Shown: in pieces, positions 9,273 through 18,443 of the stretch
How the letters are laid out: every line of letters begins with the position of its first letter
Numbering within the stretch: position 1 is the first letter of the stretch
Assembly (NCBI RefSeq): GCF_034366785.1
Contig: NZ_CP112932.1
Location: 496,001-560,000 of the forward strand
Length of the DNA: 64,000 bases
Source of the DNA: Candidatus Trichorickettsia mobilis
Lineage (GTDB): Bacteria; Pseudomonadota; Alphaproteobacteria; Rickettsiales; Rickettsiaceae
Direction of reading: 5' to 3'
The notes under the pieces: model-generated
What the model was told of the DNA's origin: nothing
The model's input: the letters and a program-made list of their open reading frames with translations, nothing else
Database searches by the model: none
Made by a program: the position numbers and the translations under genes

Positions 9273-9564
9273 CCCGAACTAAAAAGTCATCTTGAACCTA
9301 GATCTCTTTCACAAACTCAAACACGAGAGAGAATTTGCTTGTTATTTAGCGCATATTGATAATACTATACTATATAGGATAGGCACTCAAATTAATGAGT
9401 TACTATAGGTTGTACTTTCCTCCTCACTCCACTTAATACTCTATAGAATCAAAGATCTAATTCTGCCTTATAGACTTTTTCATCAAGACATAATTTGATT
9501 TTATTACTAATAACTAATATAATCCTTGCTATTGTTACTATTTTGAAAATGGAGTATAAAATCT

Positions 9565-10770
9565 ATGCAATTATTGTCTGAACGTTTAAAGGTAATTAAA
9601 CCATCACCTACTTTAGCAGTTGCTCAAAGAGCAACTGAATTGCAAGCTCAAGGAATAGATATTATTTCTTTAGGAGCTGGAGAACCAGACTTTGATACAC
9701 CCGAAAACATTAAAGAAGCTGCTATTGATGGCATACGTCGTGGAATAACTAAATACACCAATGTTGACGGTATGCCGCTGTTAAAACAGGCAATACAAGG
9801 TAAATTTAAACGAGAAAATAATATAGATTATCAATTAGATGAAATTATTGTGGGTAATGGTGGTAAACAAGTTATATATAACCTATTTATGGCTTCACTC
9901 AACGTTGGTGATGAGGTAATTATTCCTGCTCCTTATTGGGTATCTTATCCTGATATGACATTATTAGCTGGTGGAGTGCCAGTATTTGTTAAATGTGAAA
10001 TGCAAAATAACTTTAAGTTAACACCAACGGCACTTGAGCACGCAATTACTGCAAAAACCAAGTGGGTAATAATTAATTCCCCTAGTAATCCTACTGGCGC
10101 TACATATTCACATGATGAGCTAGTTCAGCTTGCAGAAGTGGTACGAAAATATCCACATATATATGTAATGTCTGATGATATATACGAGCATGTAGTATTT
10201 GATGATTTTAGATTTTTTACCTTTGCTCAGGTAGCACCGGACTTAAAAGATAGAATATTTATTGTAAATGGCGTATCAAAATCCTATTCTATGACCGGTT
10301 GGCGAATAGGTTATGGTGCTGGCGATAAGCGATTGATTAAAGCTATGACTATTCTCCAATCGCAAAGCACCTCAAATCCATCTTCTATCAGTCAAATAGC
10401 TGCTATCGAAGCATTAAATGGTAAACAAGATTTTATCAAAGTCAACGCTCTGGAATTTCAGCAAAAACGTGATTTGGCACTATCTATTTTTAAACGAACA
10501 AAAGGTTTAACTTGTTATAAATCTGAAGGTGCTTTTTATTTATTCCCAGATTGCAAAGCTTTGTTTGGATTACGTGATCCAAGAGGTAAAGTAATTAATA
10601 ACAGCAACGATCTAGGACAATATTTACTGGAAAATGCAAATGTTGCAGTAGTGCCTGGTATTGCTTTTGGGCTCGATGGCTATTTTAGAATTTCGTATGC
10701 AACCTCACTAGCCACGATTAAGACAGCATTAGAACGAATAGAAGCTGCTTGTAATAAACTACAACCGTGA
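9565..10770 (+). CDS. aatA: Aspartate/prephenate-type class I aminotransferase
   Basis: PLP-dependent fold-type I aminotransferase of 401 residues, related to the I-gamma aspartate aminotransferases of rickettsiae. Signature pieces are the N-terminal SLGAGEPDFDTP, the substrate/PLP segment NSPSNPTGA, the D-x-Y cofactor contact MSDDIYEHVVFD and the Schiff-base lysine in NGVSKSYSMTGWRIGYGAG. It interconverts aspartate/oxaloacetate with glutamate/2-oxoglutarate; prephenate activity is known in some relatives. The next gene begins at its stop codon (GTGA overlap), so the two are probably cotranscribed. Confidence 0.93.
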   Translation: MQLLSERLKVIKPSPTLAVAQRATELQAQGIDIISLGAGEPDFDTPENIKEAAIDGIRRGITKYTNVDGMPLLKQAIQGKFKRENNIDYQLDEIIVGNGGKQVIYNLFMASLNVGDEVIIPAPYWVSYPDMTLLAGGVPVFVKCEMQNNFKLTPTALEHAITAKTKWVIINSPSNPTGATYSHDELVQLAEVVRKYPHIYVMSDDIYEHVVFDDFRFFTFAQVAPDLKDRIFIVNGVSKSYSMTGWRIGYGAGDKRLIKAMTILQSQSTSNPSSISQIAAIEALNGKQDFIKVNALEFQQKRDLALSIFKRTKGLTCYKSEGAFYLFPDCKALFGLRDPRGKVINNSNDLGQYLLENANVAVVPGIAFGLDGYFRISYATSLATIKTALERIEAACNKLQP

Positions 10771-11420
10771 CTAAAAAATTTCTAAAATCATTACTAAAAA
10801 GAAATAAGGTTATTTTTCAACTATTATCAACCATAATATATTGGTATTTAAAAATAGTATATGCTACTGCAAAGTGCCACTTTATTTGGCCAGATAATTA
10901 TAGTAAGGAACAATTTTTATCAGAACGTAAAGTGATTTTTGCCATGTGGCATAATAGACTTGCTTTTGGTCCACAAATTTTTTGTGGACAGAAAAATACT
11001 CTAGCCTTAGTATCATCTCATGCTGATGGCAAGATTATTAGTAGCGTTATCAATAAATTTGGTTTTGGAATTATCGAAGGCTCTACTAATCGTAATCCTG
11101 TTGGCGCATTGAAGAACATTATTCAAAAATTATCATCTGGAGCAAATATAGTAATTACTCCAGATGGACCTCGCGGCCCTATATACAAAGTTAATAGTAA
11201 CATTACAAATATTGCTAAAAAATATAATGCAAAATTAATACCTATATCTTGTGAAACAACTAATTTTTTTTTGTTAAAAAGTTGGGATCGGCTGATAATG
11301 CCTTTACCATTCAGTAATATAAAAGTAATAATTGGCAAACCATTACAATTGTTAGATATGCAGGAACAAAATGATAGTAACTTACAACAAATTTTAATGG
11401 AACTGGGTAAATTAACCTAA
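10767..11420 (+). CDS. Lysophospholipid acyltransferase family protein (DUF374)
   Basis: A 217-residue member of the DUF374 branch of acyltransferases. Visible are an N-terminal hydrophobic helix, the motif FAMWHNRLAFGP (the H-x4-D-like catalytic block is represented by the WHNR region and SSHADG), and TPDGPRGP, which is characteristic of the family and close to the PlsC FPEGTRS block. It probably acylates a lipid or lipid A precursor at the membrane. It starts with GTG overlapping the aatA stop codon. Confidence 0.8.
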   Translation: MTKKFLKSLLKRNKVIFQLLSTIIYWYLKIVYATAKCHFIWPDNYSKEQFLSERKVIFAMWHNRLAFGPQIFCGQKNTLALVSSHADGKIISSVINKFGFGIIEGSTNRNPVGALKNIIQKLSSGANIVITPDGPRGPIYKVNSNITNIAKKYNAKLIPISCETTNFFLLKSWDRLIMPLPFSNIKVIIGKPLQLLDMQEQNDSNLQQILMELGKLT

Positions 11421-11474
11421 CCAACTTTTTTTATTGGTATAGAAATAAAATGTTGCTTTCAATGTCTCTTTTGT

Positions 11475-11626
11475 AAAGAGTATGCCTGATCTGTGCATCT
11501 AAGAGGTAATTTTGCTCACTCAACACTTGTCTCCATTCCTTGAGTACCCAAAGACTACTTGTGGCACTGACTTCGTTTTTGTCTGAAAAATCCCTCTTTT
11601 ATATCTACTTTCAAGATATACTCTAA
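11475..11626. repeat. ~145-bp palindromic repeat, copy 3
   Basis: Copy in the 11421-11622 gap. It shares TCTAAGAGGTAATTTTGCTC, TTGTCTCCATTCC and TTCGTTTTTGTCTGAAAAAT with the others. Its outer arms AGAGTAT/ATACTCT flank the element. The stop codon of the PPC-domain gene lies in the right arm. Confidence 0.8.
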
Positions 11627-12060
11627 GAATTATCTTCTAATATTACTAACTCATCATAGCCAGATAATGGTTCAAACTGTCTTATAAATACTACTCCAGT
11701 AATGCTACCTATAATTATCTCACCAGTAGTTCGTATTATATTTTCTTCCAACAAATGTCCTCCTGATACTTGTCCATTTTCGTCAGATACTGAAATATGT
11801 AAATGCATATCTCCGCTCTTATCTAATGTACCAACTAAAGACACTATTTCATATTTTCCTGATGTTTTATTACCATCTTTTTTACCAGCAAATCTTATAT
11901 TAACTGACTTGAGACTGCCAACAGCAGTTAAAATACAGCCAGCTTTTATATCATTAGCTATTACAAAGCTTGCTATTTCTTTTTTTAAATCTTTACCTGG
12001 AAGCAAACGTAAGACATGTACGTCTAAAGTATGAGCAAGATCAGTTACCTTTGAAGACAT
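11623..12060 (-). CDS. PPC-domain (DUF296) DNA-binding protein
   Basis: A 145-residue protein consisting of one PPC/DUF296 domain. The blocks HVLRLLPGKDLKKEIASFV, AGCILTAVGSLKSVNIRFA, DMHLHISVSDENGQVSGGHLL and IIIGSI match the family (metal-coordinating H-x-H and GGHL residues present). Prokaryotic members are trimeric and often linked to DNA binding; the exact role is unknown. It lies downstream of flgH in the same direction but is separated by 55 bp and need not be flagellar. Confidence 0.85.
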   Translation of the reverse strand: MSSKVTDLAHTLDVHVLRLLPGKDLKKEIASFVIANDIKAGCILTAVGSLKSVNIRFAGKKDGNKTSGKYEIVSLVGTLDKSGDMHLHISVSDENGQVSGGHLLEENIIRTTGEIIIGSITGVVFIRQFEPLSGYDELVILEDNS

Positions 12061-12115
12061 TAAATTTCTTATTAAATTTAGGCTCTGTGAACAAAATTTT
12101 CACAAGATAAAATAT

Positions 12116-12883
12116 TTAAAAAGGCGAAATAGCATCTATGATTTGAGATCCTACCCTTGGTTGCTGTACATCACTAACTACCCCACGACCACCATATGAG
12201 ATGCGAGCCTCAGCAACTTGATCGGAATAAATAGAGTTTGTAGAACTAATATCTTTTGGTCTAATAATACCCGCGACTTTTATTTCTCTAAGCTCGTAAT
12301 TTACTCGTATTTCCTGATGACCTTGTATTACTAAATTACCGTTCGGTAATACTCTAGTAACTAATGCAGCAATCTCAGTATTAATATTTTCTTGACGTGC
12401 GATATTACCAGCGCCATTGTGATTACGGCTAGTATTAGTACTAAGCAATGATGCAGGATTTGCTTTGCTAGAAATTGTATGAGCCAAAGCTTTTTCTTTA
12501 CCAAACAAAGTAGGAATACCCATTGTATCACTACCTTTACGACTCTGACTAGTAGTATTATTAAGTTTTGCGCTATCCTTAATTAACACCACTACTTTTA
12601 CAATATCACCAATACGCCATGCACGATTGTCTCTAAAAAAAGTTATAGAACCTGGTTGCCATAAAGAATTAGTTTTTCTCATGTAACTTCTTTGTTGCTC
12701 CAACTTAACTTCGTCTATATCGTCTGCTTCCTCATCAGCAGTTGGCAACGCTACCTGAGCAAGCTCAGGACTACGACCTACTCGCTTTAATTTATCCATG
12801 GTTTCAGTGCAACTACTTAATAAAAATAATAGCAATACTGAGATTAGCCCTTTGATATAACTTAACTCTCTTAAGGATTTCAT
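12116..12883 (-). CDS. flgH: Flagellar L-ring protein FlgH
   Basis: Outer-membrane lipoprotein that forms the L-ring of the flagellar basal body. From the ATG at 12883 the first ~25 residues are a lipoprotein signal with lipobox LLSSC. Later blocks SLWQPGSITFFRDNRAWRIGDIV, RVLPNGNLVIQGHQEIRVNYE and GIIRPKDISSTNSI are strongly typical, and the C-terminus ends with a conserved YGGRG-containing segment. An upstream ATG at 12943 would put 20 residues before the signal and is less likely. It is the last gene of the leftward flgF-flgG-flgA-flgH set. Confidence 0.93.
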   Translation of the reverse strand: MKSLRELSYIKGLISVLLLFLLSSCTETMDKLKRVGRSPELAQVALPTADEEADDIDEVKLEQQRSYMRKTNSLWQPGSITFFRDNRAWRIGDIVKVVVLIKDSAKLNNTTSQSRKGSDTMGIPTLFGKEKALAHTISSKANPASLLSTNTSRNHNGAGNIARQENINTEIAALVTRVLPNGNLVIQGHQEIRVNYELREIKVAGIIRPKDISSTNSIYSDQVAEARISYGGRGVVSDVQQPRVGSQIIDAISPF

Positions 12884-13061
12884 TGTCAAATAACCTTTTT
12901 TATACTCAAGCACTTTGCAGAATTCTGTATTTATCTTACACATTTTTTAACTATTATATCTCTTTTACAACTTAATCATAAGAGAGATAGTAATGAATAG
13001 CAGGCTTGATCCCTCATTTACAAATCATCTGCAGAAGTAGAGTTTTGAAAAATCTATTGCC

Positions 13062-13805
13062 TTATTCATCATGCCATCCCACCTGTACTGTATTTTTACT
13101 AATTATTTGACCAAGTAATACTATCCCTGTATCTTCATTTTTTACCTTGATCATATCACCTACAGCACCTGTGCCAAGAGCTGTACCAGAAGTCTTAAGC
13201 TTTATCCGTTCAGAACTATAGATAATATTCACAGGATCATTCTGTTTGATTACTGGTGGGCGTATTAATTCATTATTTTTAAATAACATTCCAGCCGTAA
13301 AGTTCTTTTTTGTCTGCTTACCTATTATATCATTCTCATCTACCAAATATTGTTCTCTAACACGCAATGCTTTGGTTTTAACTAAAGTAATATCATCAGC
13401 AGTAATAGTTTCTCCTGCTTTAATAAATCTTGAAGCAAAAGGCATTTCTATGAAAGTCTCATATCTACCATACACTTCATCAGCAGAACCGTTATGATAT
13501 TGTATTTTAGCTTTAAAAGTTGCATAGCTAGGATCAAATTTTACTAAAGATATATTGTCAATTTCTGATTGCTTACGCCTAAAATTCTCTATCCTATCTT
13601 TTGATTCATATTGCACTTCAATCAAAAGCTGCTTATTACCAAGCTTCTCATATATTAAATCTTCTATCTTAGCATCAAACGGATCATCCGCAGCAAAACA
13701 TGGTAAAAATAAAAATATTAATAACAATATTAAAACTTGCTTTAAAGCAGTTCTACTTAATAAATTTGAAAAAGCTCTAACCAATAAATATCTACTCACA
13801 TGCAA
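13062..13805 (-). CDS. flgA: Flagellar P-ring assembly chaperone FlgA
   Basis: Periplasmic chaperone for FlgI. A signal peptide (hydrophobic LILLLIFLFLPCFAA, cleavage near residue 38) is followed by a weakly conserved N-domain and a SAF domain: FIKAGETITADDITLVKTKAL, then the C-terminal block GDMIKVKNEDTGIVLLGQIISKNTVQV characteristic of FlgA. The length of 247 residues is usual. FlgI itself is not in the window. It is placed between flgG and flgH as in other alphaproteobacteria. Confidence 0.88.
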   Translation of the reverse strand: MHVSRYLLVRAFSNLLSRTALKQVLILLLIFLFLPCFAADDPFDAKIEDLIYEKLGNKQLLIEVQYESKDRIENFRRKQSEIDNISLVKFDPSYATFKAKIQYHNGSADEVYGRYETFIEMPFASRFIKAGETITADDITLVKTKALRVREQYLVDENDIIGKQTKKNFTAGMLFKNNELIRPPVIKQNDPVNIIYSSERIKLKTSGTALGTGAVGDMIKVKNEDTGIVLLGQIISKNTVQVGWHDE

Positions 13806-13886
13806 ACATTAAGTCTAATCTGATTCTCAAATACTAACATTAATAACCTTTTTAACTATTTGAATTATCACTATATTATCTTTTAA

Positions 13887-14030
13887 TAGACCTCCTCGCA
13901 AACTGTATCTAAGAGGTAATTTTGCTATCAAAACTTGTCTCCACTCCTCAACAAACAAAGAGACTGCTTGCGGTGCTCGTCTTCGTTTTTTCTAAAAATT
14001 CTTCTCTCATGCAATTTCCGAAGAGGTCTA
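13887..14030. repeat. ~145-bp palindromic repeat, copy 4
   Basis: Inserted between flgA and flgG. Outer arms TAGACCTCCTCG and GAAGAGGTCTA. The inner sequence AGAGGTAATTTTGCTATCAA and TCGTTTTTTCTAAAAATTC places it in the same family, in inverted orientation relative to copy 2. The remainder of the 13806-14131 gap shows no gene. Confidence 0.85.
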
Positions 14031-14131
14031 ATATACTAACTATACATTGTTTAAACGAATCTTTCTTAAGCTCCATATAAAAAACTTGTGACTTTATTGA
14101 GTAATCTTAATACTTTTACACCACATTAAAA

Positions 14132-14932
14132 TTAACTTTTGATATTATTCACTTCTTTCTCTAGCTCATCTGCTACTTTAATAAAACGCACTCCCAACTC
14201 ATAAGCACGTTGTGCAGCAACTAATTTTGTCAGCATTTCTACAGTCGAAACATTAGACATCTCTAAATTATTTTGTAAAAACCTATTATTTTGGTCAGCA
14301 ACTTCAAGCGCATCACCGGATCCAACAGTCTCAACCAATGTATTACTTCCTTTTTCTTCCAAACCCTTTTCATTTGGAAAAGTCCAGAGTTGAATTCGTC
14401 CAATTTCATTTTGTGCATTGGTTGCAGGATCAGTGTAACTTACGGTACCATCTTTAGCAATAGTAACTGCGCTAGGATCTATACCATTAGGTATGGTAAT
14501 ACCATCTAATAATGGCTCTCCTCTAATGGTAACAATTTGTCCAGTATCTGGATCTATCTTAAATGACCCATCTCTGGTAAACCCTCTGCCATTAGGGAAA
14601 GTTGGAATATTAATTGCAAAATACCCAGCTCCTGCAATAGCAATATCCAACGGCTGATTAGTTGTTTTGAATGCTCCTTGAGTTAAAATACGATGAATAC
14701 CAGCAATTCTAGCTCCGGAACCTATTTGCGCTCCAATCGGACGCTTACCTGCGTCAGCATTTTCTTGTATCCCAGCTTTTTTCAAAGTGTTATAAAAACC
14801 ATCTTCTGTATCTACTTCAGACGCTTTGAACCCGGTAGTATTAGCATTTGCAACATTGTTTGCTAATACCTCAATCCTACTTCTTTCAACTTCTACGGCT
14901 GCTGCAGCAGCATTCAAGGCAGCTATGGTCAT
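14132..14932 (-). CDS. flgG: Flagellar distal rod protein FlgG
   Basis: Axial rod protein of 266 residues. The N-terminal rod motif LANNVANANTTGFKA (about 24-38) and C-terminal EMSNVSTVEMLTKLVAAQRAYE (about 220-241) are the paired coiled-coil ends shared by rod/hook proteins. Central LDIAIAGAGYFAIN and GFTRDGSFKID are FlgG-type. It is exported by the flagellar type III apparatus. It starts MTIAALNAAAAA rather than the usual MRALNIAATGM, a small variation. Its neighbours flgF and flgA are each separated from it by a palindromic repeat. Confidence 0.93.
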   Translation of the reverse strand: MTIAALNAAAAAVEVERSRIEVLANNVANANTTGFKASEVDTEDGFYNTLKKAGIQENADAGKRPIGAQIGSGARIAGIHRILTQGAFKTTNQPLDIAIAGAGYFAINIPTFPNGRGFTRDGSFKIDPDTGQIVTIRGEPLLDGITIPNGIDPSAVTIAKDGTVSYTDPATNAQNEIGRIQLWTFPNEKGLEEKGSNTLVETVGSGDALEVADQNNRFLQNNLEMSNVSTVEMLTKLVAAQRAYELGVRFIKVADELEKEVNNIKS

Positions 14933-14980
14933 AATTCAGACTCCTTAAAATTGATATTATATTCGCCAGTGTATCTACTA

Positions 14981-15123
14981 AGAGGCTGTCAGATCAGTAG
15001 ATCTAAGTGGTAATTTTGTCGTCAAAACTTGCCTCCGCTCCTCACGTACAAGAGTACGCTGCGGTGCTCGCCTTCGTTTTTTCTAAAAATTCCTCTCTTA
15101 TATCTACTGATCTGACAGCCTCT
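14981..15123. repeat. ~145-bp palindromic repeat, copy 5 (22-bp perfect arms)
   Basis: Between flgG and flgF. The outer arms are a perfect 22-bp inverted repeat at 14981-15002 and 15102-15123 (core CTGTCAGATCAGTAGAT). The outer arms differ from other copies while the inner core (TAATTTTGTCGTCAAAACTT, TTCGTTTTTTCTAAAAATTC) is shared. The ends therefore diverge while complementarity is kept, which points to selection or replication through a hairpin. Confidence 0.85.
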
Positions 15124-15284
15124 AAGAGAGTAGATGTAAATAAAACTGTATTACACTGACTATTCTTATTTAAGATAAGCTAAAATCTAATAAAATCTAC
15201 TTAAGATTTACTATTAAATGAGTTACTTAACAATATATTACTAGCAATAAGTCATTCATTGCTCGCACATTTTTTTTATTTTGA

Positions 15285-16094
15285 TCATTTAGCAACTTTA
15301 GTTATTACGCTTCTCTCTAAATCAGCTATACCAGACATCAAATTATTAGTAGCACCTAATGACCGTTGTAATTCTACCATTTCTGTCATAGCTTTCGTTG
15401 AGCTTACATTTGAGCTTCTAAGTGCACCACTAATAATGGTGAAGTCATCAAGCACGACATCACGAACTTTACTACTATACAAATTGTTCCCTTCTTTTAT
15501 CAGTTGGTTAATATCACTAATACTAAAGACTCCAATTATACCGATAATATCTTCGTCTGCATAAATACTACCATCTGCTGCTACTCTAATATCCTGAGTA
15601 TCAACCGGGATTAATATTGGCTGCCCGTCTCTGCTAGCAAAAGGTAACCCAGTTGCATTCACTAAAATATACTCGCTGTTGATAAATAATCCACCATTTA
15701 ACGTATATCGATCACCTTGTACTGTTAAAATCTTAAAATATCCTTCACCTGCAATTGCTAAATCCATTGGACGATTAGTTGTTTGCAAGGTGCCACGATT
15801 ACCATTTTTGTATGCACCTTCAGTGTATACAAAAGAATTAGAGCGTTTTGTTGATTGTTTAGTATCAATATTTTTAAACAATACATTATCTGCTTCATAA
15901 CCGGTAGTATTTGCATTAGCTACATTATTAGCAACTATTGCAAGTTGTGTCTTTCTAGCAATCTGATTAGATAATGTAATGTAAGTACTATTATTGGCAT
16001 AAGCTGAATTGCAATAAAACAACATTGCGATAATTACAATAATATGTCTAAATAAAACAATTATGGGTGTTACCAGAGTTAAACTGTGTATCAT
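15285..16094 (-). CDS. flgF: Flagellar proximal rod protein FlgF, with unusual N-terminal hydrophobic extension
   Basis: Rod protein homologous to FlgG. It has VANNVANANTTGYEADNVLF at about 54-73, TTNRPMDLAIAGEGYFKI, and the C-terminal SSNVSSTKAMTEMVELQRSLG. The standard FlgF N-terminus corresponds to residues from about 37 (YITLSNQIARKTQLAIVANN). Before it is a 36-residue hydrophobic segment ending SAYA, resembling a Sec signal peptide, with no internal start codon that would give a conventional N-terminus. Rod proteins normally use the flagellar export path, so this extension is odd. It is the first gene of the leftward operon and divergent from fliL. Confidence 0.85.
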   Translation of the reverse strand: MIHSLTLVTPIIVLFRHIIVIIAMLFYCNSAYANNSTYITLSNQIARKTQLAIVANNVANANTTGYEADNVLFKNIDTKQSTKRSNSFVYTEGAYKNGNRGTLQTTNRPMDLAIAGEGYFKILTVQGDRYTLNGGLFINSEYILVNATGLPFASRDGQPILIPVDTQDIRVAADGSIYADEDIIGIIGVFSISDINQLIKEGNNLYSSKVRDVVLDDFTIISGALRSSNVSSTKAMTEMVELQRSLGATNNLMSGIADLERSVITKVAK

Positions 16095-16231
16095 AAACTC
16101 AATATGGATTAAAGTTTTACATTCTCAAAAGATTTCAGTAGAGAAAAAATAAATCTACATGTATTTGTATATGATAATGTTTGAAACTACTACAAATTTC
16201 AAACAGACAACCAATCAATAATTTGATCAAT

Positions 16232-16789
16232 ATGGCAAAAAGTTTTTTCGACGCACAAGACGAGCCCTTGACCCCAACAGCCACTACTACACCTGGTGTT
16301 GCATTAACCGATAAAGCTCAAAGTGATAAAAAAATTAAAAAAATTGCACTAATTGTTATCCCATTATTAATTTGCGCAGTCGCCGGAGCTTATTTTTTCT
16401 TCAAGATAGTAAGAAAACCAAAAACATATAGTGATACTAGCAGAGATGCTGCAGCTATTGCTGATAGTGCTGAAGCTATTACTAACAGCTATGTTGCACT
16501 AGAGCCAATGATAGTTAATTTAACAGCAAGCGAAAAAGGTAAGCCGGTATATCTAAGACTAACTCTTACATTACGGGTATCTTCTGAAGCTGAAACTAAA
16601 CTAGTGCAAGCAAAAACACCAATGATTATCGATAATTTTCAGGCTTTCTTAACAGGATTGAGACCAGCTGATCTTAGTGGCACTGGTGGTATACTGTTAT
16701 TAAAAGAAGAATTAACAAAACGAATTAATAAGATAGTTGCTCCTATGATAATTAAAGATGTATTATTTAAAGAAATGATGATTAACTGA
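16232..16789 (+). CDS. fliL: Flagellar basal body-associated protein FliL
   Basis: Inner-membrane protein that supports stator function. From the ATG at 16232 it has 185 residues: a short cytoplasmic part, one membrane helix at about residues 37-58 (IALIVIPLLICAVAGAYFFF), and a periplasmic domain with LEPMIVNLT and YLRLTLTLRVSSEAE, typical of FliL. A longer frame starting with TTG at 16181 is possible but would add a non-conserved leader. It is the first gene of the rightward fliL-fliM-DUF6468-motE series. Confidence 0.9.
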   Translation: MAKSFFDAQDEPLTPTATTTPGVALTDKAQSDKKIKKIALIVIPLLICAVAGAYFFFKIVRKPKTYSDTSRDAAAIADSAEAITNSYVALEPMIVNLTASEKGKPVYLRLTLTLRVSSEAETKLVQAKTPMIIDNFQAFLTGLRPADLSGTGGILLLKEELTKRINKIVAPMIIKDVLFKEMMIN

Positions 16790-16868
16790 ATTTTAATTAT
16801 AGGCTTCCTGTCAAAAATTTAACAAGCAGTGAATTTAAATACAGTTAAAAAAACGAGAAAAAGCAATT

Positions 16869-17822
16869 ATGTCTAGTGATAACATAGAAAATAATCCTAA
16901 TAATTTAAATCGCGAACGCGAACCAGTTACTCATTCTTTATTATCTACGGGAGTTAAAGCGGTATTAGATCAGGCATTACAATCATATGAAAGATTACCA
17001 ATGCTTGAAATTGTGTTTGAGAAATTTTCACAACACCTTGCTACTGCCTTTCGACATTTAACCTCAGAAGCTGTGGATGTAGAAATTGTCAGTTTTGATT
17101 CGTTACGATTTGGAGAATATTTTAAAACGATGAAAGCACCATTGCCAATAGTCGTATTTAAAGCTATTGAGTGGGAAAATCTTGGATTGCTGATTTTAGA
17201 CGATAATTTAGTATTTACTTTTATTGATATTTTACTTGGTGGAAAAAAAAACGCTACCGCTCAAGTAAAACGTGAAGCATCTAGAGGGTTGACTTCCATT
17301 GAGCAAGGGATTGTCAAACAAATCTCTGAGATAGTACTGACAGAATTAGGACATGCTTTTGAACCGGTTAGCTCTACTACTTTTTCCTTAGAACGATTAG
17401 AAACTAATCCTAATTTTGCTACAATTACTAGGCCGGGAGATGCCATTATTGTACTTAAAATTAAAATAGAAATCGAAAATCGTGCAGTATATATGGATCT
17501 AGTGATACCATATAAAACTATTGAACCTATTAAAGAACAGTTGCAACAAGTATTTTTTGGCGATAAATTTGGAAATGATATAGTCTGGGAAGAAATGATA
17601 TTCAATGCGATTTATCAGATTGACTTACCTATTGAAGCAGTCATTATTAATAAGCCTACTCCTTTGTATGAAGTTATTAATTTAAAAATTGGTGATACAA
17701 TTGTAATTGATCATGTTCAACACGAAGATATATTAATACGTTCTGGGCATATCGCTTTATTCAAGGGTCAAATTGGTAAAGTTGAAAATAAAGTAGCTGT
17801 TAGTATAACCAAATATTATTGA
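16869..17822 (+). CDS. fliM: Flagellar motor switch protein FliM
   Basis: C-ring protein of 317 residues. The middle domain has LPMLEIVFEKFSQHLATAFRHLT, FIDILLGGKK and LTSIEQGIVKQISEIVLTEL, and the C-terminal SpoA-like domain has LKIGDTIVIDHV and IALFKGQIGK. The usual N-terminal CheY-P binding helix (LSQ.EIDALL) is not seen; residues 1-20 are Asn/Glu-rich instead. That suggests a motor without classical CheY-driven switching. It follows fliL by 79 bp and precedes the DUF6468 gene by 12 bp. Confidence 0.93.
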   Translation: MSSDNIENNPNNLNREREPVTHSLLSTGVKAVLDQALQSYERLPMLEIVFEKFSQHLATAFRHLTSEAVDVEIVSFDSLRFGEYFKTMKAPLPIVVFKAIEWENLGLLILDDNLVFTFIDILLGGKKNATAQVKREASRGLTSIEQGIVKQISEIVLTELGHAFEPVSSTTFSLERLETNPNFATITRPGDAIIVLKIKIEIENRAVYMDLVIPYKTIEPIKEQLQQVFFGDKFGNDIVWEEMIFNAIYQIDLPIEAVIINKPTPLYEVINLKIGDTIVIDHVQHEDILIRSGHIALFKGQIGKVENKVAVSITKYY

Positions 17823-17834
17823 AGATTAGACAAA

Positions 17835-18443
17835 ATGTTGTTAGATTTTTTATTGATCATCTTGATTGGAATTTGCATCACCTATTGTTGGGTGCTAAAT
17901 CGTCGCATTCAAGATTTACAGAATAGTCGTATCGAATTTGCTAGAATGGTTAAAGAACTAAATGTATCAATTGTAAAAGCCGCTGCTAGCGTCACTGAGC
18001 TTAATGAATGCGCTATGGTTACTAATAAAGAATTAAAATCTTCTATAGATTCTGCTAATAGCATCTATCAAGAACTGATAATGCTTAATGAAATCGGTAA
18101 TAATTTGGCTAATTCTTTAAGCCAACAAATAACGAGCTTACACCATAACAGTAAAAATTATACTAACACCAAAGCTTCATCGGATTCACAACAATTTCAC
18201 TCACAATATGTTGATAATAGTGATAATCCTTTAAAATCAAAATTTACTGATGATGATTTAGCAGAAGAAATTGATATATCTACTACTGCTGGTACTAGTA
18301 CAGCATCTAATAACAAAGCAGATTACGCAAATCAGTTTAAAAAATTTTTAAATAATATAGTAACCAAAAAAGCTGATGATGGAATTACTCTAAATCAATT
18401 AAATTACTATGATTCTTTAAGAAGGGTTAGTACAAAAAAATGA
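17835..18443 (+). CDS. DUF6468 flagellar-associated membrane protein
   Basis: A 202-residue protein with one N-terminal membrane helix (LLDFLLIILIGICITYCWVL) followed by a heptad-like region (RRIQDLQNSRIEFARMVKELNVSI) matching the DUF6468 family, found next to fliM in alphaproteobacterial flagellar operons. The C-terminal half is low-complexity and Ser/Asn-rich. No function is established. It overlaps the next gene by 4 bp (ATGA), so they are cotranslated. Confidence 0.75.
   Translation: MLLDFLLIILIGICITYCWVLNRRIQDLQNSRIEFARMVKELNVSIVKAAASVTELNECAMVTNKELKSSIDSANSIYQELIMLNEIGNNLANSLSQQITSLHHNSKNYTNTKASSDSQQFHSQYVDNSDNPLKSKFTDDDLAEEIDISTTAGTSTASNNKADYANQFKKFLNNIVTKKADDGITLNQLNYYDSLRRVSTKK

Noticed and set aside
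9153-9359. Open frame with FVAERRRVLTTKLPTGIGYA
   Set aside because: Same peptide at 20280-20522; it is the translation of the palindromic repeat and runs into unrelated flanks in each place.
16181-16231. Longer FliL from TTG
   Set aside because: The ATG at 16232 begins the family-like cytoplasmic part; the extra 17 residues are not conserved in kind.
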